A stretch of 62,239 nt of DNA from a virus: positions 1-62,239 of IMG/VR virus record IMGVR_UViG_3300030202_000729. One strand, written 5' to 3'. The position numbers were made by a program, and so were the translations under genes. Shown in pieces: positions 12,401-20,108 of this stretch. Positions within the stretch are counted from its first letter, which is position 1, and each line of letters starts with the position of its first letter. Under the pieces are notes generated by a model, which saw only the letters and a program-made list of their open reading frames with translations, had not been told where the DNA came from and ran no database searches.

Positions 12401-14336
12401 TAATCTCTGCTTCTTCTCTCTTTTGCTCTTTGCTCATGAACAGTCTTGCTGCTCCCTCTGTGCGTTCAGTAGCTGGGAACTTAGACTCTATATTATCGTG
12501 GAGTGTCTGAAGGTCTTCTGCTTTTTTCTTCAGGGCATCAACCAAGGCATTCTTATCTTGTCCCATGAGAGATTCTCCCTCACCAAGATTGTCTTGGATA
12601 AACTGCTCCTCAGTCTTTTCCTTCTCCATCTCCAAGCGCTCAAGGAATACATCCATAGTACCCATCTCTGCATGCATAAGAGCTTCCGCTCTGAGTGCTT
12701 TAAACTGCGCATCAGCATAAGCCTTATGCTTACCTGGTCTGCCGGTAAATCTACCCTTCTCGTCTCGTGCTCTAGTTTGTAGAGCGGCATTCATATCTGC
12801 TACGTGACCTGCTATTTCATTAGCATGCTGTCCTCTCTCAATCATTTTCTGCATGAGAGGACTGTTGTTGATCATCTCAAGAGCTTTGTTTACCTGCTGG
12901 TCTTCTGCGGTTTGTCCTTTGTTTATAGCAGTTTGTACACTGCCCAGACCTCCAGTAAGCATACCGACCATAACACCTACTAGTGTATTGTCAAAACCTT
13001 CCTTGGTGTTGTACGTATCTCCGTAGCCTTTAGCAATTGCTTTAAACCAATCATTAGCATACTCTGGATCTGTAGCTCTGAGAGTTGCAGCTTCTGATAT
13101 TGCAAACTGTGTAGCTTCTTGGAATCCCTCAGATACACCACCTTCAATAGAAGGAGCTATGTATTTCTTAGCTATGTTAAACCATCTAGGATCTTTGGCT
13201 AGTTTGTCTACAGCTTTACCTGCAGCTTTGTCAAGTCCTACTCTAGCAAGAGGTCCTTTACTTCTTGGTATAAACTTAGGGAATAGATGTTGTCCAAATG
13301 TTATAAGGTTTGTACCTGTTAACACTGCCAAGTTCATACCAAACGTTGCATTACCTGCACTTGCAGCCTCACTTCTTAGCTGTGTTTGAATTTCTTTTGG
13401 TACTTGGTTAGGGCTCATACCTCTATCAGCAGCATACTTTGCAATCATAGTATCTGCTACACTGTTCATAGTCTCACGAGCTTCTACAGAAGACTCTGCC
13501 CAAGACATCATCATACCAATGTCCGCTGCTTTAGCGGCTGCCTTAAGGCCACTACTAATCTTTGCACCTGTTTTTACAGCATTTGCTACATCAGCTCCTG
13601 TATCTACTGCTCTAGCTGCAGCCAATGCTGCTTTTGAGTATCTACCTAGACCTGCTGCTTTTCCCGCTAGCTTAAGTCCTTTGCCTGCCCCACCTATAAG
13701 TCCTGTACCACCGGTCAGATATATAGTAGCAATAGAGCCCAGGGAGTATCCTAGACCATTAGCTGCCTTATCTGCCCAGAAGTTTGCAAATCCTAGGGCT
13801 GCAAGACCTTGAGCATTTTGCTCTTGCTGTGTGTAGTAGTTAGGCATAACCTCTTGCATGTAGTTATTGATTTTGTCAATCTTTCTACCTACAGAGTTAT
13901 CAAAGAATTTAGTACCATCCCAATTAACAGCAGCTTCTCCTATACCCACGACCATGCCGAGTGTGTTTTCTGCAACTGCACCTGCAGTGGTTACAAGAGC
14001 TTTTGTAAGACCCCTGCCCCACTTCTCCCCTGTGCTTTGTCTCATAGCTCTTTCCTGGTCAAGGTCTAAGTAGGGAGAAAGTGTAGCCCCATACTTGCCA
14101 TAAGATGCTAGATCGTCTCGAAGATTTACATTAAACTGCATCTTCCTGTTGACACCAAGACTTTTCTTGTTGGTGATATAAGCACTGCCAGTTAACGGGT
14201 TTACCATAGGATCACCTGATGGTGATTTTATAACTGGAGAACCTGTTAACGGATTTACATCTATTGAAGCAGATGTATTAGGTGTGTCTTCTACTGAAGT
14301 ACCAGTAGGTGCATTAGTTGTATTTTCTTCGGCCAT
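453..14336 (-). CDS. Giant virion-type protein with crAss-like RNA polymerase motif and HExxH metallopeptidase motif
   Basis: 4627 residues. Seen in the sequence: an N-terminal duplicated NPLTGS segment (about 28-52); a Gly/Ala-rich part with several hydrophobic stretches (about 120-480); a long charged, Glu/Lys-rich probable coiled-coil part (about 480-1000); a perfect EF-hand loop DVNDDGFVTHAE (2548-2559); the motif RVPAQITTAMGSDFDIDK with Asp2635, Asp2637 and Asp2639; AYHEFGH with His3388, Glu3389 and His3392; and a C-terminal hydrophobic helix beside a run of Asp (about 4440). Known: the DFDID loop after a RxPxQ-type strand is the metal-binding catalytic loop of the virion RNA polymerase of crAss-like phages (phi14:2 gp66 type), which is ejected to transcribe early genes. 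Inference: this is the packaged polymerase, fused to a possible protease and membrane-active segments. It is the last large gene of the late block, after the cargo genes, as expected in Crassvirales. The polymerase call is firm at motif level; catalysis by the HExxH part is a guess. Confidence 0.85.
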   Translation of the reverse strand: MAEENTTNAPTGTSVEDTPNTSASIDVNPLTGSPVIKSPSGDPMVNPLTGSAYITNKKSLGVNRKMQFNVNLRDDLASYGKYGATLSPYLDLDQERAMRQSTGEKWGRGLTKALVTTAGAVAENTLGMVVGIGEAAVNWDGTKFFDNSVGRKIDKINNYMQEVMPNYYTQQEQNAQGLAALGFANFWADKAANGLGYSLGSIATIYLTGGTGLIGGAGKGLKLAGKAAGLGRYSKAALAAARAVDTGADVANAVKTGAKISSGLKAAAKAADIGMMMSWAESSVEARETMNSVADTMIAKYAADRGMSPNQVPKEIQTQLRSEAASAGNATFGMNLAVLTGTNLITFGQHLFPKFIPRSKGPLARVGLDKAAGKAVDKLAKDPRWFNIAKKYIAPSIEGGVSEGFQEATQFAISEAATLRATDPEYANDWFKAIAKGYGDTYNTKEGFDNTLVGVMVGMLTGGLGSVQTAINKGQTAEDQQVNKALEMINNSPLMQKMIERGQHANEIAGHVADMNAALQTRARDEKGRFTGRPGKHKAYADAQFKALRAEALMHAEMGTMDVFLERLEMEKEKTEEQFIQDNLGEGESLMGQDKNALVDALKKKAEDLQTLHDNIESKFPATERTEGAARLFMSKEQKREEAEIIADETFYKRMLFNNTSSLKNIDGRIDNLVAEINKADPEAGITAASVREAIQTVEGTLDVEDRSLPVESPILDEQTREKLNDALQRVTVNEGGVAAQELKEKMDDLILLASDRKKAVGALNNLSAVPEMREAYLQRQKARAEQAKQDKVDQAIREDINETVKESDLADVDTTNASPAMQEEIAQIKRERHEAEAKMRQEVGAMTPAAIEELLKEEEDPVRKSIMQDEVKKAKEEGRTTARLEPVRGEATDLTQSQERAADAEAAEMTAEATEAAQAQKDADERAADAEVSAAQAEQGNDNSQEKAGVVINAGDFTMDRTKGSGKYTIVVNDQNNPTKGRIEFDEKLFEENGVLLNREPLFRPGLEGKTATFELLKNGTTIAIKVGNDYIGHVRNDEYVRSPDYNRILAKLQKGEKVTAEITGRKFGNPNNMVDEQGNQKFVSVNEAFEKADQEPIIGILRGTKRGEFYMDTGNITEDGKIDPFPVEELASNINGETFEPGMVYMLVKQPNGKYRALTTSTRDLKNSKKAMQQARSLLQNNDADSITRLKDLLGLGGKLQVGRDTNDNNYMLVTAENKMVYRVYSDQFAKSADENINYTIGSFDDNGNFEAVSEEAEDLYDVTFLQGLDTAGVRSLIEQRLGESKFQISVQSVNQEGQFVSPLDNSTIYDSYLDYLSDPKIMDNDGLVGPLAVDFKAMDSTYGQFFNDPGISMEYNATDGKLEEATREAVNEETPAAPIEEDAVPAETTEEADIEVLPTIVEGDPIETEPAPQVETKLSALDRVGNARVFEEARDVGVAKTLNTIKALVEQNQPLDAGMLFGNPESTEGTAGEGSMIAEWFRDEAAKTEDPQRKAYLQEVYDTWFSTYDATGMEQDRGMRADVLDRLEEFGYTVREKSGTNILVEDAGVVYQRIYNKGRLEENPYDKLTEKVKRLLGRIPVSTDVKNTGVFGYDTFVPVADIYAAVLGATYNSKNSVEMVEKLRQLPSSHPVAGVAQFVSSLNDQQKSLLFSNFGSLGLTEFVIIDPALSTETAERSARTFDANSQSTTSFFKKKWKSEANQNLYTVTQDTLGNDVLSVSKEKAATIKEGISKLKKDSTNTAENANTLADLLMDMGMSIAPTREEARERVRSQVLSGKVDISRLISAPRTQLTAMATRLSSEGVKENIFESEGTTINRVIRDLVEPFESAPATSFNMGGKLIYPINARTEINNLQNRIKDGTQAVDMLGTDGVSVKGQVVGMSGKLLTSPKFKAKFKFKDLGILKGEQNKAYDELSQEDVMVVVLSQFHNAGQNTSNVALTTQADRKRMSFHTFPKVSTRNRQGLQALGLSGDTATSLIKNEIMLDMHRAYKAQLYIDKAKKNNDPLIEGYHTKDWFKRMNLPGLKYDEKTAQAIYDHLETKDPIDAEILERLGKDVSDALATMKGEIKESNPNLEGLLKSKLGADIFSNYGNLDNFLDDFILTDVLGKKMSNQMLRNGTTNWTQDGRTFIKRANLVTTPGGMLNVTPQGQYGADPTFTTATVKDITPDDLNGLAEKYGAAIEKGLISRGATPENAKKAAEDAVKKYKETNGTDAQAFISIDHYRKIRQGQGEWMPVDQEVYEEYKAGQPWDVTRSPLVPMKPQYDTMNNMGGTLSDINIPISDKNSYMVLDRALAEGRPILEDMLARMEARDQYAGQAPINVINTESATKLGQIRPYAIDNNGVNQFGELHVVTLDTRGLRFPQDIGIKEETKTNLGKQPKKNQIANVDRAHSYTLNVGTGKATKVKGSTMLDIYHNAIERKVQNDLSELKNALGFTSEFFEQNKDQIVDSKFMVTMRNRLLDMAKERGLPENVIESMRLELDEAGNVMFGLPLSYPGFQNTFDSLLFSAFRKGVYKQKVNGLEMVQFAEFGAHKETGELKFLDVNDDGFVTHAEIEIGEAQMKAFGLDLPVGVDLDTTDVAEENRRMIAYRIPNASKSFMVTLKIKRINKSGAQSAVRVPAQITTAMGSDFDIDKMFLMMPSQKKDGTGRIMPDYNALKANPAQILDSTYPADAVNNIILDVMEAVAVDAIHAQEVLDPEGIRDIEAGLEAIGMSKEQRGDVDLFNPMTHITAAYENMLSMSLRGIYANSIAGRNIVTSTGQEITGPVTVTVDGKQLNAIKQNSAFPDVFGIIRPTDHYLKQYLSAAVDSVKDPLQNAANDNSKTAPLTVYLLSIGATPQQAIKFLTNPHVRKVTEAMQRKDVNNPKQAGFFGTNKDKNTTANLDITEETPTREIEDSLVALYKGANALQTTYSAVSVDNIDGAGSVAAHQAYFDKIEAIREGQLDSYGGASFVDGVLTGDLYRYQAAYHAAMETAMEVANRAGMIGTQMSVTGFKNFVKELTGNGFLSIEQHKALNRVISHHLLTKQGSPLSESAYLNEDTLSIVHLSKDQNIIAGLSNMRQLPLIANLSIVKQLTPKETQYNAENKFFSLEFNNAQGRTLAEQNKMQREWERMLNRPESFGYDAQTTNEIRQFAKDLITNSISTTGFATSPTSMFGMLPNSVMKEVGAGEYLAQEMVKVETTASALNDLKARFLQDYGHMKLGKKHMFPVADNVVTTVRGVPSPVLEQFRLTKDILKRKPFNIVGTDGFGNSYVYQRVETPNTIAGGENIVTYHRTETRGREGMLNEAGNDRSILYPNKSAAPESIQPVQNNATKSREIDASLSRDADPKAKISKLKAAFADAGIDVIVEEGSLEKGVKGQIDGEVITFDPSQMTDDTAYHEFGHIIVDMLPKSQVEGYIAQMRKLRPDLVRQVEDAYAGDNLSEFEMGKEILVTAIGIEGAKIEKNKPSAFRRLINRIMRAIGKLFGVQPDAASVLAEKMFAGELRGLQLSGIFNPKVQRSRDMQNEVDNLYKTATISVNAEIRQLEMIPEATRDNEQIRRLKELKKNIKRLKENKNDIDAFMKIQEYVVLNVDRAKAMMNDLRNLSQREAPVGKKEALRVLQQVDAVRRIIDGVDGGGSLVRQTQVLLREVVGEEGTEQRKKDILADLQDALIDAQELDNEYLKIAIPLAADSLVNYGSEEVNAELDNVIAATKRTKDIGGIDKRDPEYSLIQVKHGRGELNDAQRLQALLDLKIEQLSNKKLGRKQLIREMTQAHVDKSGYSFYMDPFVYSSEQNLQLFALAYTDQVTKANEGTRKTIFDFQKVYDAFRESAGGGINVAKFNAPFLTENNIRGQKLLFMVQEYDVNKFYTARTNAENSFKENNGWPKDDNGKFVARNSEAYKQWSMDETGKGSLAARQYYRDRAAWYAENTQPVENADSLYNENIKRQEELKAKIAELEGSESAFDQDRASVLKQELGELINEARWNKSNQTYSGALAKPSNEYKSKKWEAIQADPAKKAYYDSIVNRYHADQARGTKSNLYTNAWDKFSYQMPAIRKDSADRVQEQGVIAGVKDQVVDSLTRQATDIEYGVFQEVDGVVQKGVPILYTNRVDAKNVSRDIAASLMQFHHMTNMFEAKAEMQGLVNTMLDIHARREVLETDPATGSKILNKLSPGDAQVYRKGKGIDSNTFKHLQSFVDANFYGMYDIPQYIKGLGEANKIASSVSVLTALNTLSFNTLQAGNQAILDNLMTWEEAWAGQFFTRANYRSAIAEYAASGGAMADLGKMAPTTKLGQAMQMFDALVEMTDGAGRNITGGKMKQSMSTDSFFVLQHAVEHQTSGVRMIALMKAMEGKLKDKNGKVINNKEGKPADLWDLLVMDEKGFLVVDPRVANFDKAKFVSKLNSVQKRTNQIKGRRDKSHFQRSALGKVLTLFRNYLQPQLRKRFGHGDGYHVDQEAGSVTRGMYLSALDYLKNMFTQGRFAISDYSETDQQNIRRAFFETAVILATYAIGRALAGMMSDDDDDSYALRFFAYQAKRLNTEMLQFLNPKEAMRIIDSPTATANLLRKWTGLIDQGAAELGYVVGVGDEEDIFYQRRTGTAEKGDRKIVNKIKRVLPVVDGIMSTLTPEEKIKFLEK

Positions 14337-14337
14337 G

Positions 14338-16755
14338 TTAGTTTGCTACTATTCGATCTCCAGAGTTGTCTAAGTTAGCTATAAATCCTTTATCACCCAT
14401 AGCTGCATTTATATTCATAATTCTACCTTCTAATGCACCACCTTGTGGAATAATTGTATTGTTATCAAAGTCAACTGCTACTCTCAGTCTTTCACCATTT
14501 GCTTGTAGTATAGTTACTATTGGACGCTCAATGCCGTGGTTTCTTTGCATAGACGCTTGTCTTAAGAACTGATAAGAACTGCCACTAGTGTATTCATTTA
14601 TACTTGGAGCATCTACGTGGGAGAAAGGTACTTGTGCTGAAACTATTCGGTCCTTACCATCTACAGTTACTTTGTATGAGACTTGTACAGTGCCACCTCC
14701 GGCTCCAACATTAGCAGGATTGTATCTTATAATTCCTTCTTGTCTTGCTTCTGCTGCCGCCTCTTGAGATGATTCAGAAACTTTTCCAGTCTGCCATGGT
14801 GTCTCTCCCAGTTCTTCATCTAAGAGCTGGTCAAATCCAATTAGCTCTCCAGTCTTTCTTGATATAAATACACTACCGCTTTCTATAGGGGAGCTATCTT
14901 TATATAATCGGTCAATCTCAGATCTTTGTTTAGTTGTCATACCTGGTACAGATGTGTAGGTAGTTGGAGTAAACTCTCTAGTTCCTACTTCATTAAGGTA
15001 ATCATTTATTGTTTCGTCTGAGAGTTCTATAGCACCATTCATATCATCCAGGATATCATCTACATCTCTACCAGCAAACTGTCTATTTGCTAAATCCTTA
15101 GTGCTAACAACTGAGAGAGGTCCATCAAATAAACCTGGTCTAGTTCGTCCAAATCCTTCGGGATGATCTGCCAATTGCATCACTGCGTCCATGCTAATTT
15201 GATCTGCTCCTTCACCTATCTTACCGGTCATGTAGGCTTTTAGTACTCTCCACTGTTCTTCTTCGTTGGCCTCAGGGAATACTTTTTGAACTACGTCTAG
15301 CAGTTCTTCTCCTCCTGTTACCGCTCGCAGTGATTGCATTCTTGCGGCTGATGTTTGACCAGTAGCCTCCATTGTTTCAGCCATCAATCTATTCATAGCC
15401 TCCACTTCTCCTAATGCCTCTAGTTGAATATTCTTTTGTTGTCTAAAGATAGCAAGTTCTTCTGGCTGAGCTCCACCTCTCATTGCACTGAACTCCTCTT
15501 CAGTCATCTCGCTAAGAGTATCAAACGTTATCCCAGGTAGAGTATTTTCGTAGTAATCAGGCTCTTGCATAGCTTTAAGGACGTTTTCTCTACTCTCTAG
15601 ATACTGTGTCTTTTCATTATATGTAAGACCTGACTTAGCCAGATTCTGTTGCAAAGCACCACTCCTTCCAGCTCCAAGTGGGATTACACCATTGTCTTTG
15701 TTTAGGGCGAGCCATGCTTTGTCGTAATCAAGTAGTCTACTACCACCTGTTTGCTCAACTCCTGGGATTGCCATAGCTGTTTTGAACAATGGGGATTGGT
15801 TATCGTAGTATGTAGCTTCTTGAGCCATACCTCTAATAGCTGCTATATTAGCCCCCTCAGGGTTGTTTAGCTCTGCTTCCATTTTAGCAGCTTTTTCATT
15901 AAGATCTCTCTTCATGTTCTCATCCTCAGTTGCCTCAGCATCCTTTCTAAACTTAGCAGCAAAGTCAGTAGCTACTTTTGTTGCTGTCTCGTCATCCATT
16001 CTATTGACGCTGTACCTAGCGTCTTGTAGCATGAACTCTCTTACGTCAGGCTCGTCCATGATAGAGTTGAATGCTGCTTGTATATCTTCGGGTGGCACAT
16101 ACTTAGTAATGCCTTCTTTGGTCTTGTATGTGTACGTAGCTTCTGGATCATAGCCTACACCAAGCTGACCTGCACCACCTCTTGCTGCTATCTCTTGAGG
16201 AGACAGGTTAAGGTAGTTTACTTCAAACCCACCAACAGCATCTTTGTCAAGCTTCTTGATACGCTCAAAGATTCTCTCGTTTACGTTAACAAACTTAGAT
16301 ACTTGTCTTTCGTTGTATGAGCCTTGATTTGCTACACCACCAGTAGCTGCATAGTCAGCATCCATCTCTCTCATCGCATCATCGTACATACCTGCAGTAA
16401 GATCCCCTTTATCTCTACGAGCTTTGAGATTTTCTGCTATAGAAGCCCTTGCTGCAGCTTGCTGTTTAATAGGGTCGTACTCAGTTTTAAACTTACGTGC
16501 GTCTCTAACTATCTGCATGCCCATGTTTTCATAGTCACCCTTGTCCGCACGTTCATCTAGTATAGATCTGTACTTCTCTTCTAGTAAAGCCTTGGCTCCT
16601 TCGTCAGGGGTCAATGCTATCATGCTAGATATTGATTCAGAGAACTCATCGTCAGCGCTGAAGTTGTCTGCGAATCTAGTTCTCAACGTCTCGGATATCT
16701 TTACAGATCCTGGATCGACGTACGTGCTTTGGTATGGATTGAAATTTAACGGCAT
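14338..16755 (-). CDS. Probable ejected virion cargo protein (805 aa)
   Basis: 805 residues, beginning MPLNFNPYQSTYVDPGSVKI. The first half is charged and helical (long runs rich in Glu, Lys, Ala and Arg). The last 200 residues look beta-rich (VQVSYKVTVDGKDRIVSAQV). There is no signal peptide and no catalytic motif I recognise. Its ATG overlaps the stop of the preceding cargo gene, and it ends one base before the giant polymerase gene, so the three are probably translated together. In crAss-like phages the genes beside the virion RNA polymerase encode internal cargo proteins packed in the capsid and tail and delivered with the genome; position and composition suggest that role here. Confidence 0.6.
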   Translation of the reverse strand: MPLNFNPYQSTYVDPGSVKISETLRTRFADNFSADDEFSESISSMIALTPDEGAKALLEEKYRSILDERADKGDYENMGMQIVRDARKFKTEYDPIKQQAAARASIAENLKARRDKGDLTAGMYDDAMREMDADYAATGGVANQGSYNERQVSKFVNVNERIFERIKKLDKDAVGGFEVNYLNLSPQEIAARGGAGQLGVGYDPEATYTYKTKEGITKYVPPEDIQAAFNSIMDEPDVREFMLQDARYSVNRMDDETATKVATDFAAKFRKDAEATEDENMKRDLNEKAAKMEAELNNPEGANIAAIRGMAQEATYYDNQSPLFKTAMAIPGVEQTGGSRLLDYDKAWLALNKDNGVIPLGAGRSGALQQNLAKSGLTYNEKTQYLESRENVLKAMQEPDYYENTLPGITFDTLSEMTEEEFSAMRGGAQPEELAIFRQQKNIQLEALGEVEAMNRLMAETMEATGQTSAARMQSLRAVTGGEELLDVVQKVFPEANEEEQWRVLKAYMTGKIGEGADQISMDAVMQLADHPEGFGRTRPGLFDGPLSVVSTKDLANRQFAGRDVDDILDDMNGAIELSDETINDYLNEVGTREFTPTTYTSVPGMTTKQRSEIDRLYKDSSPIESGSVFISRKTGELIGFDQLLDEELGETPWQTGKVSESSQEAAAEARQEGIIRYNPANVGAGGGTVQVSYKVTVDGKDRIVSAQVPFSHVDAPSINEYTSGSSYQFLRQASMQRNHGIERPIVTILQANGERLRVAVDFDNNTIIPQGGALEGRIMNINAAMGDKGFIANLDNSGDRIVAN

Positions 16756-19700
16756 TATCTTTTTATTCTTCTGATTCCACCTCTTCTACGAGTGTAGCCT
16801 CCGTGTCTTGATTTTCTTGCATCTTTCAATGCTTGCTTAGCTGCTGTCTTCTGAGCTGCAGCTTCTGCCTGAGCGGCTTCAAATTCTTCTACAGTATCAT
16901 AACCAGCTTTCTTTGCCTTGTCTAGGGCTTTTTTATTTTTTTTAGCTGCTTTGTCTGACTCTTTTTGATCTTGCTTAGCCTGTCGTGCTTTAGCGGTAGC
17001 ATCGCTTAGCTCTTCCTGCATCTCTCTACGCTTTTCTATAGCTGCAATGTTTGCACGTTCAAGAGCATCTTTACCTTCTTTATCTAAGGTATTGGCTACA
17101 TTTGTTTTGGCAACTTTTTGATCAGACTTGTACTTCATTACGTCGCCGAGTGAGCCTGCTACACCTTGTCCCATGGCTTGCAGTGCACCAAACTTATTTG
17201 CAAACTCTTCTTGGTTTTGCATCAGAGCAAGGTTTCTCATGTACTCCTGTGCTCGTTGGTTCTGTGCTATGTTGAACTGTGATGCCTGAGTCTGCATCTG
17301 TGCTTCTCTTGCACCTAGCTGCATGTTAGCTTGCCTAGTCCTTTGATCGATTTGGCCTTTCTGTTGCTGAGCTTGACTCAAAAGATTGGTATAGTTTGCT
17401 GCTGCAGCAGGTCCCATTGCCTGTCCTTCCATACTAGCCAAGAGTGCAGACATATTTTGATCGACTCTATCTTTATCTGCTTCACCACTTACTCGTCCAA
17501 GCTTAGGTGCTTGATAAGATTGTGGTGCATATCCACCAACTCTAGGTGGCTTATTGGTAAGAGCATAGATAGGAGCTACTGCTTGTGCTGCCATAGCAGC
17601 TAGTGCTTCAGGTGGTACAGCTCTATTAGCTTTCTTAAGGTCTCTTAGGCTTTGCTTTAGTGCAGTAGTTTCCTCAACAGTTGATTCACTATCACCCGGT
17701 GTGCTAGCTTTTGCTGCTGCTTCAATTGCATCCTTCTCAGCTTGTACTTCCTCTTCCGTTTCTTTATCCTGTGTAGCTCCCTCAGGTATATCACCTGCTG
17801 CGATTGCATCTATTGCAGACTGTCCTGCAGTTGACTGTTCTTCATCATACGCTTGGTCAGATTGATCTACTTCAAACTCATCCCCAAACTCACCCCATGC
17901 TCTTCTAATGTATGCATTGTTATGTGAGCCTTCTGGGTCAAGATCAAGTCTCTGTGCATCCTCTGGCATATTGGTGTTCAGCCACTGTCTAAATGCATTA
18001 CCCTCCTCTGCATTAGCAAAAACATCAAACTTAGGCTTAGTTGAACTTGCAGTTGTAGGAGGTGTAGTATTAGCCTCTACAACTGCGTTAGTTTCAGATA
18101 CTGGTTGTTCTGTTACATTTCCCCCTCGATTAGTGCTCAGCACCTTAGTGCTAATTCCACTACCTATATTAGGAGAGCCTACAGTTAAACCACTAGTAGA
18201 CAAACCGGTAATAGGATCATTAAATGTTAATGCATTAGTCTCAGTAGATTGTGCTTTCATCTTAGTACCACCATATCTAGCCGCTGCCTTCTTAGCTACC
18301 TTCATAGCTCCTTCATCAACTCCTTCAAAAAAAACATTACTAAGCTTCTTACCTTTACTAAGAGGCTTTTTAGCAGAATATACTAGATTTCCTCCCTTAG
18401 TTGCTTTGGCTGCTTTTGCTGCTTTACCAGCTGCGCTAAGTCCCTTAGTTACTTTATCTCCAAGTATCGCAAGGTTTCCTGCATCTGCTGCAGCCCCTAC
18501 CCCAGGAAGAACTCCCAGAGCAGATCCCCCAGCAAGTGTGCCGTAGACACCAGCTCCAAGCTTATCACCTTTTAGATATTTAACCCCAGATCTTCCTGCA
18601 TACCCGAGAGTATTTAGTACACCAGCCCCCTGACTAATCACTGGTATCTCACTTGCAGCTACACCTTGAATACCAAGTTGAAGTGCATCAAGCTGTAACT
18701 CTGGGTTCTTAGCCATAAGAACAGCAGTATCTTTTATATTGTCCATGACCTTTTTCTCTCTCCTTTTATCCACCAGCCTTTCATTTCTTTTCATATCAGC
18801 CTCAGACATGCTAGTCAGCTTGTCATTCTTCTTAGGTATTGCAGAGGTATCTATGTTAGGACCTATACCTTGAGCTTGGAGCTGTGCTTGCATAGCTCTC
18901 ATAGCTGCCATAGGATCCGCTGGACTCTTGCCGTCTTGTGCCTTTAGCTTTGCAATGCTTTCCTTGAGTCCACCACCTCTCTTGATGTACTTAGAGCCTC
19001 TAGGACCGTATTGGTTTTTACCTTTTTTCTTCATATCGTCTTCTTGGTCTTTGGCTAGTTCTTGATAGTCTGCAACAATACCCCCCTCTTCCATCTTTCT
19101 ATGTATATCCGCGTATGATGTATTAGCTCCTACACCATACTTAGCCTGCATCTTCTTGTTAACCTTGTGGTGTTCACTGAAAATGTAGTCAATAGTCTTG
19201 CCGTCTCTAGCAACAATTGGTCGCTCTGTCTCACCCCCTTCTACCTCTATGTTGTCTCTCTTAAGATCGATGCCTCCTGACTCATGCTTCTTACCAATGT
19301 AATGTTTACCTCCGTCAGGAAGTGGTACTACTTGACCACCAGGTAGCTTCATACCACCTGCCCTAGCAGTAAAAGCTGCATTGGCTTTTAGTATGTCCCC
19401 ATATTGTCCAGCTTGTTCTTTTCTTAAGTTAGCCACAGATGCTACTCTCTCTTTTTCTGCTCTCTTTTTACCTCCAAAAGCACCTCCTACTGCACCAACA
19501 GCACCACCTATAACACCACCAAGTCCTGGAATAATCTTGTTACCTAGATCAAAGCCTTTACCTGCGCCCTTAATAGCTCCGCCTACAGCTGCTCCTGTAC
19601 GTTCTGTTTTATCGTTTCTAAGAGCATCATCAGCTGTACCAGACTTTTTATTTATAAGTGCCGTAGCACCTTTAGCTAAAAGATCTGTAGCTGCAGATAC

Positions 19701-20108
19701 ACCTATCTTACCACCTTTTATACCTTTAAGTAGGTCTTGTCCTTTACCCGCAAGCGACATACCTGCATCTTGGAGCATACCCCCTACATTCAATCCTCCT
19801 CCTGTAACTGCATCTGCTACACTAGCTCCTGGTACTTGTAATTGAGGCACCTGTAGATTCTGCTCAATAGCAGCTGGTTGTATACCTGGTGTCTGAAGCA
19901 TCCCGTCTTGAGCTTTCTTTTTGCTCCCGAGACCTCTCATATTCTCAGCAAATACAGCTTGCCTAACTAGCTTAGGATCTTCACTGGCTTTAGCTTTATC
20001 AATACAGCGTTGAGTTACTCTACCTCCACAGTATTCTGTAAAAGCACCAACAGTTCCTTTCTTTTTCATTTGCTTGTTAGCTTTTTGTATCCACTTTTTA
20101 TTTGCCAT
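16755..20108 (-). CDS. Probable internal virion/cargo protein (1117 aa)
   Basis: 1117 residues. The N-terminus (about 1-65: WIQKANKQMKKKG, then a short segment with two Cys, then LVRQAVFAENMRGLG) resembles the opening block of internal proteins common in Bacteroidota phages. Around 250-310 is a conserved-looking patch containing GGKHYIGKKHESGGIDL and IEVEGGETERPIV. Gly/Ala-rich hydrophobic stretches (about 185-215 and 515-560) could insert into membranes. From about 1000 the protein is an Ala/Lys/Gln-rich helix, ending in a very basic tail (RHGGYTRRRGGIRRIKR) that could bind DNA. It is joined by TAATG overlaps to genes on both sides. It sits between the muzzle-like gene and the second cargo gene, supporting an ejected-cargo role; the exact function is unknown. 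Confidence 0.6.
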   Translation of the reverse strand: MANKKWIQKANKQMKKKGTVGAFTEYCGGRVTQRCIDKAKASEDPKLVRQAVFAENMRGLGSKKKAQDGMLQTPGIQPAAIEQNLQVPQLQVPGASVADAVTGGGLNVGGMLQDAGMSLAGKGQDLLKGIKGGKIGVSAATDLLAKGATALINKKSGTADDALRNDKTERTGAAVGGAIKGAGKGFDLGNKIIPGLGGVIGGAVGAVGGAFGGKKRAEKERVASVANLRKEQAGQYGDILKANAAFTARAGGMKLPGGQVVPLPDGGKHYIGKKHESGGIDLKRDNIEVEGGETERPIVARDGKTIDYIFSEHHKVNKKMQAKYGVGANTSYADIHRKMEEGGIVADYQELAKDQEDDMKKKGKNQYGPRGSKYIKRGGGLKESIAKLKAQDGKSPADPMAAMRAMQAQLQAQGIGPNIDTSAIPKKNDKLTSMSEADMKRNERLVDKRREKKVMDNIKDTAVLMAKNPELQLDALQLGIQGVAASEIPVISQGAGVLNTLGYAGRSGVKYLKGDKLGAGVYGTLAGGSALGVLPGVGAAADAGNLAILGDKVTKGLSAAGKAAKAAKATKGGNLVYSAKKPLSKGKKLSNVFFEGVDEGAMKVAKKAAARYGGTKMKAQSTETNALTFNDPITGLSTSGLTVGSPNIGSGISTKVLSTNRGGNVTEQPVSETNAVVEANTTPPTTASSTKPKFDVFANAEEGNAFRQWLNTNMPEDAQRLDLDPEGSHNNAYIRRAWGEFGDEFEVDQSDQAYDEEQSTAGQSAIDAIAAGDIPEGATQDKETEEEVQAEKDAIEAAAKASTPGDSESTVEETTALKQSLRDLKKANRAVPPEALAAMAAQAVAPIYALTNKPPRVGGYAPQSYQAPKLGRVSGEADKDRVDQNMSALLASMEGQAMGPAAAANYTNLLSQAQQQKGQIDQRTRQANMQLGAREAQMQTQASQFNIAQNQRAQEYMRNLALMQNQEEFANKFGALQAMGQGVAGSLGDVMKYKSDQKVAKTNVANTLDKEGKDALERANIAAIEKRREMQEELSDATAKARQAKQDQKESDKAAKKNKKALDKAKKAGYDTVEEFEAAQAEAAAQKTAAKQALKDARKSRHGGYTRRRGGIRRIKR

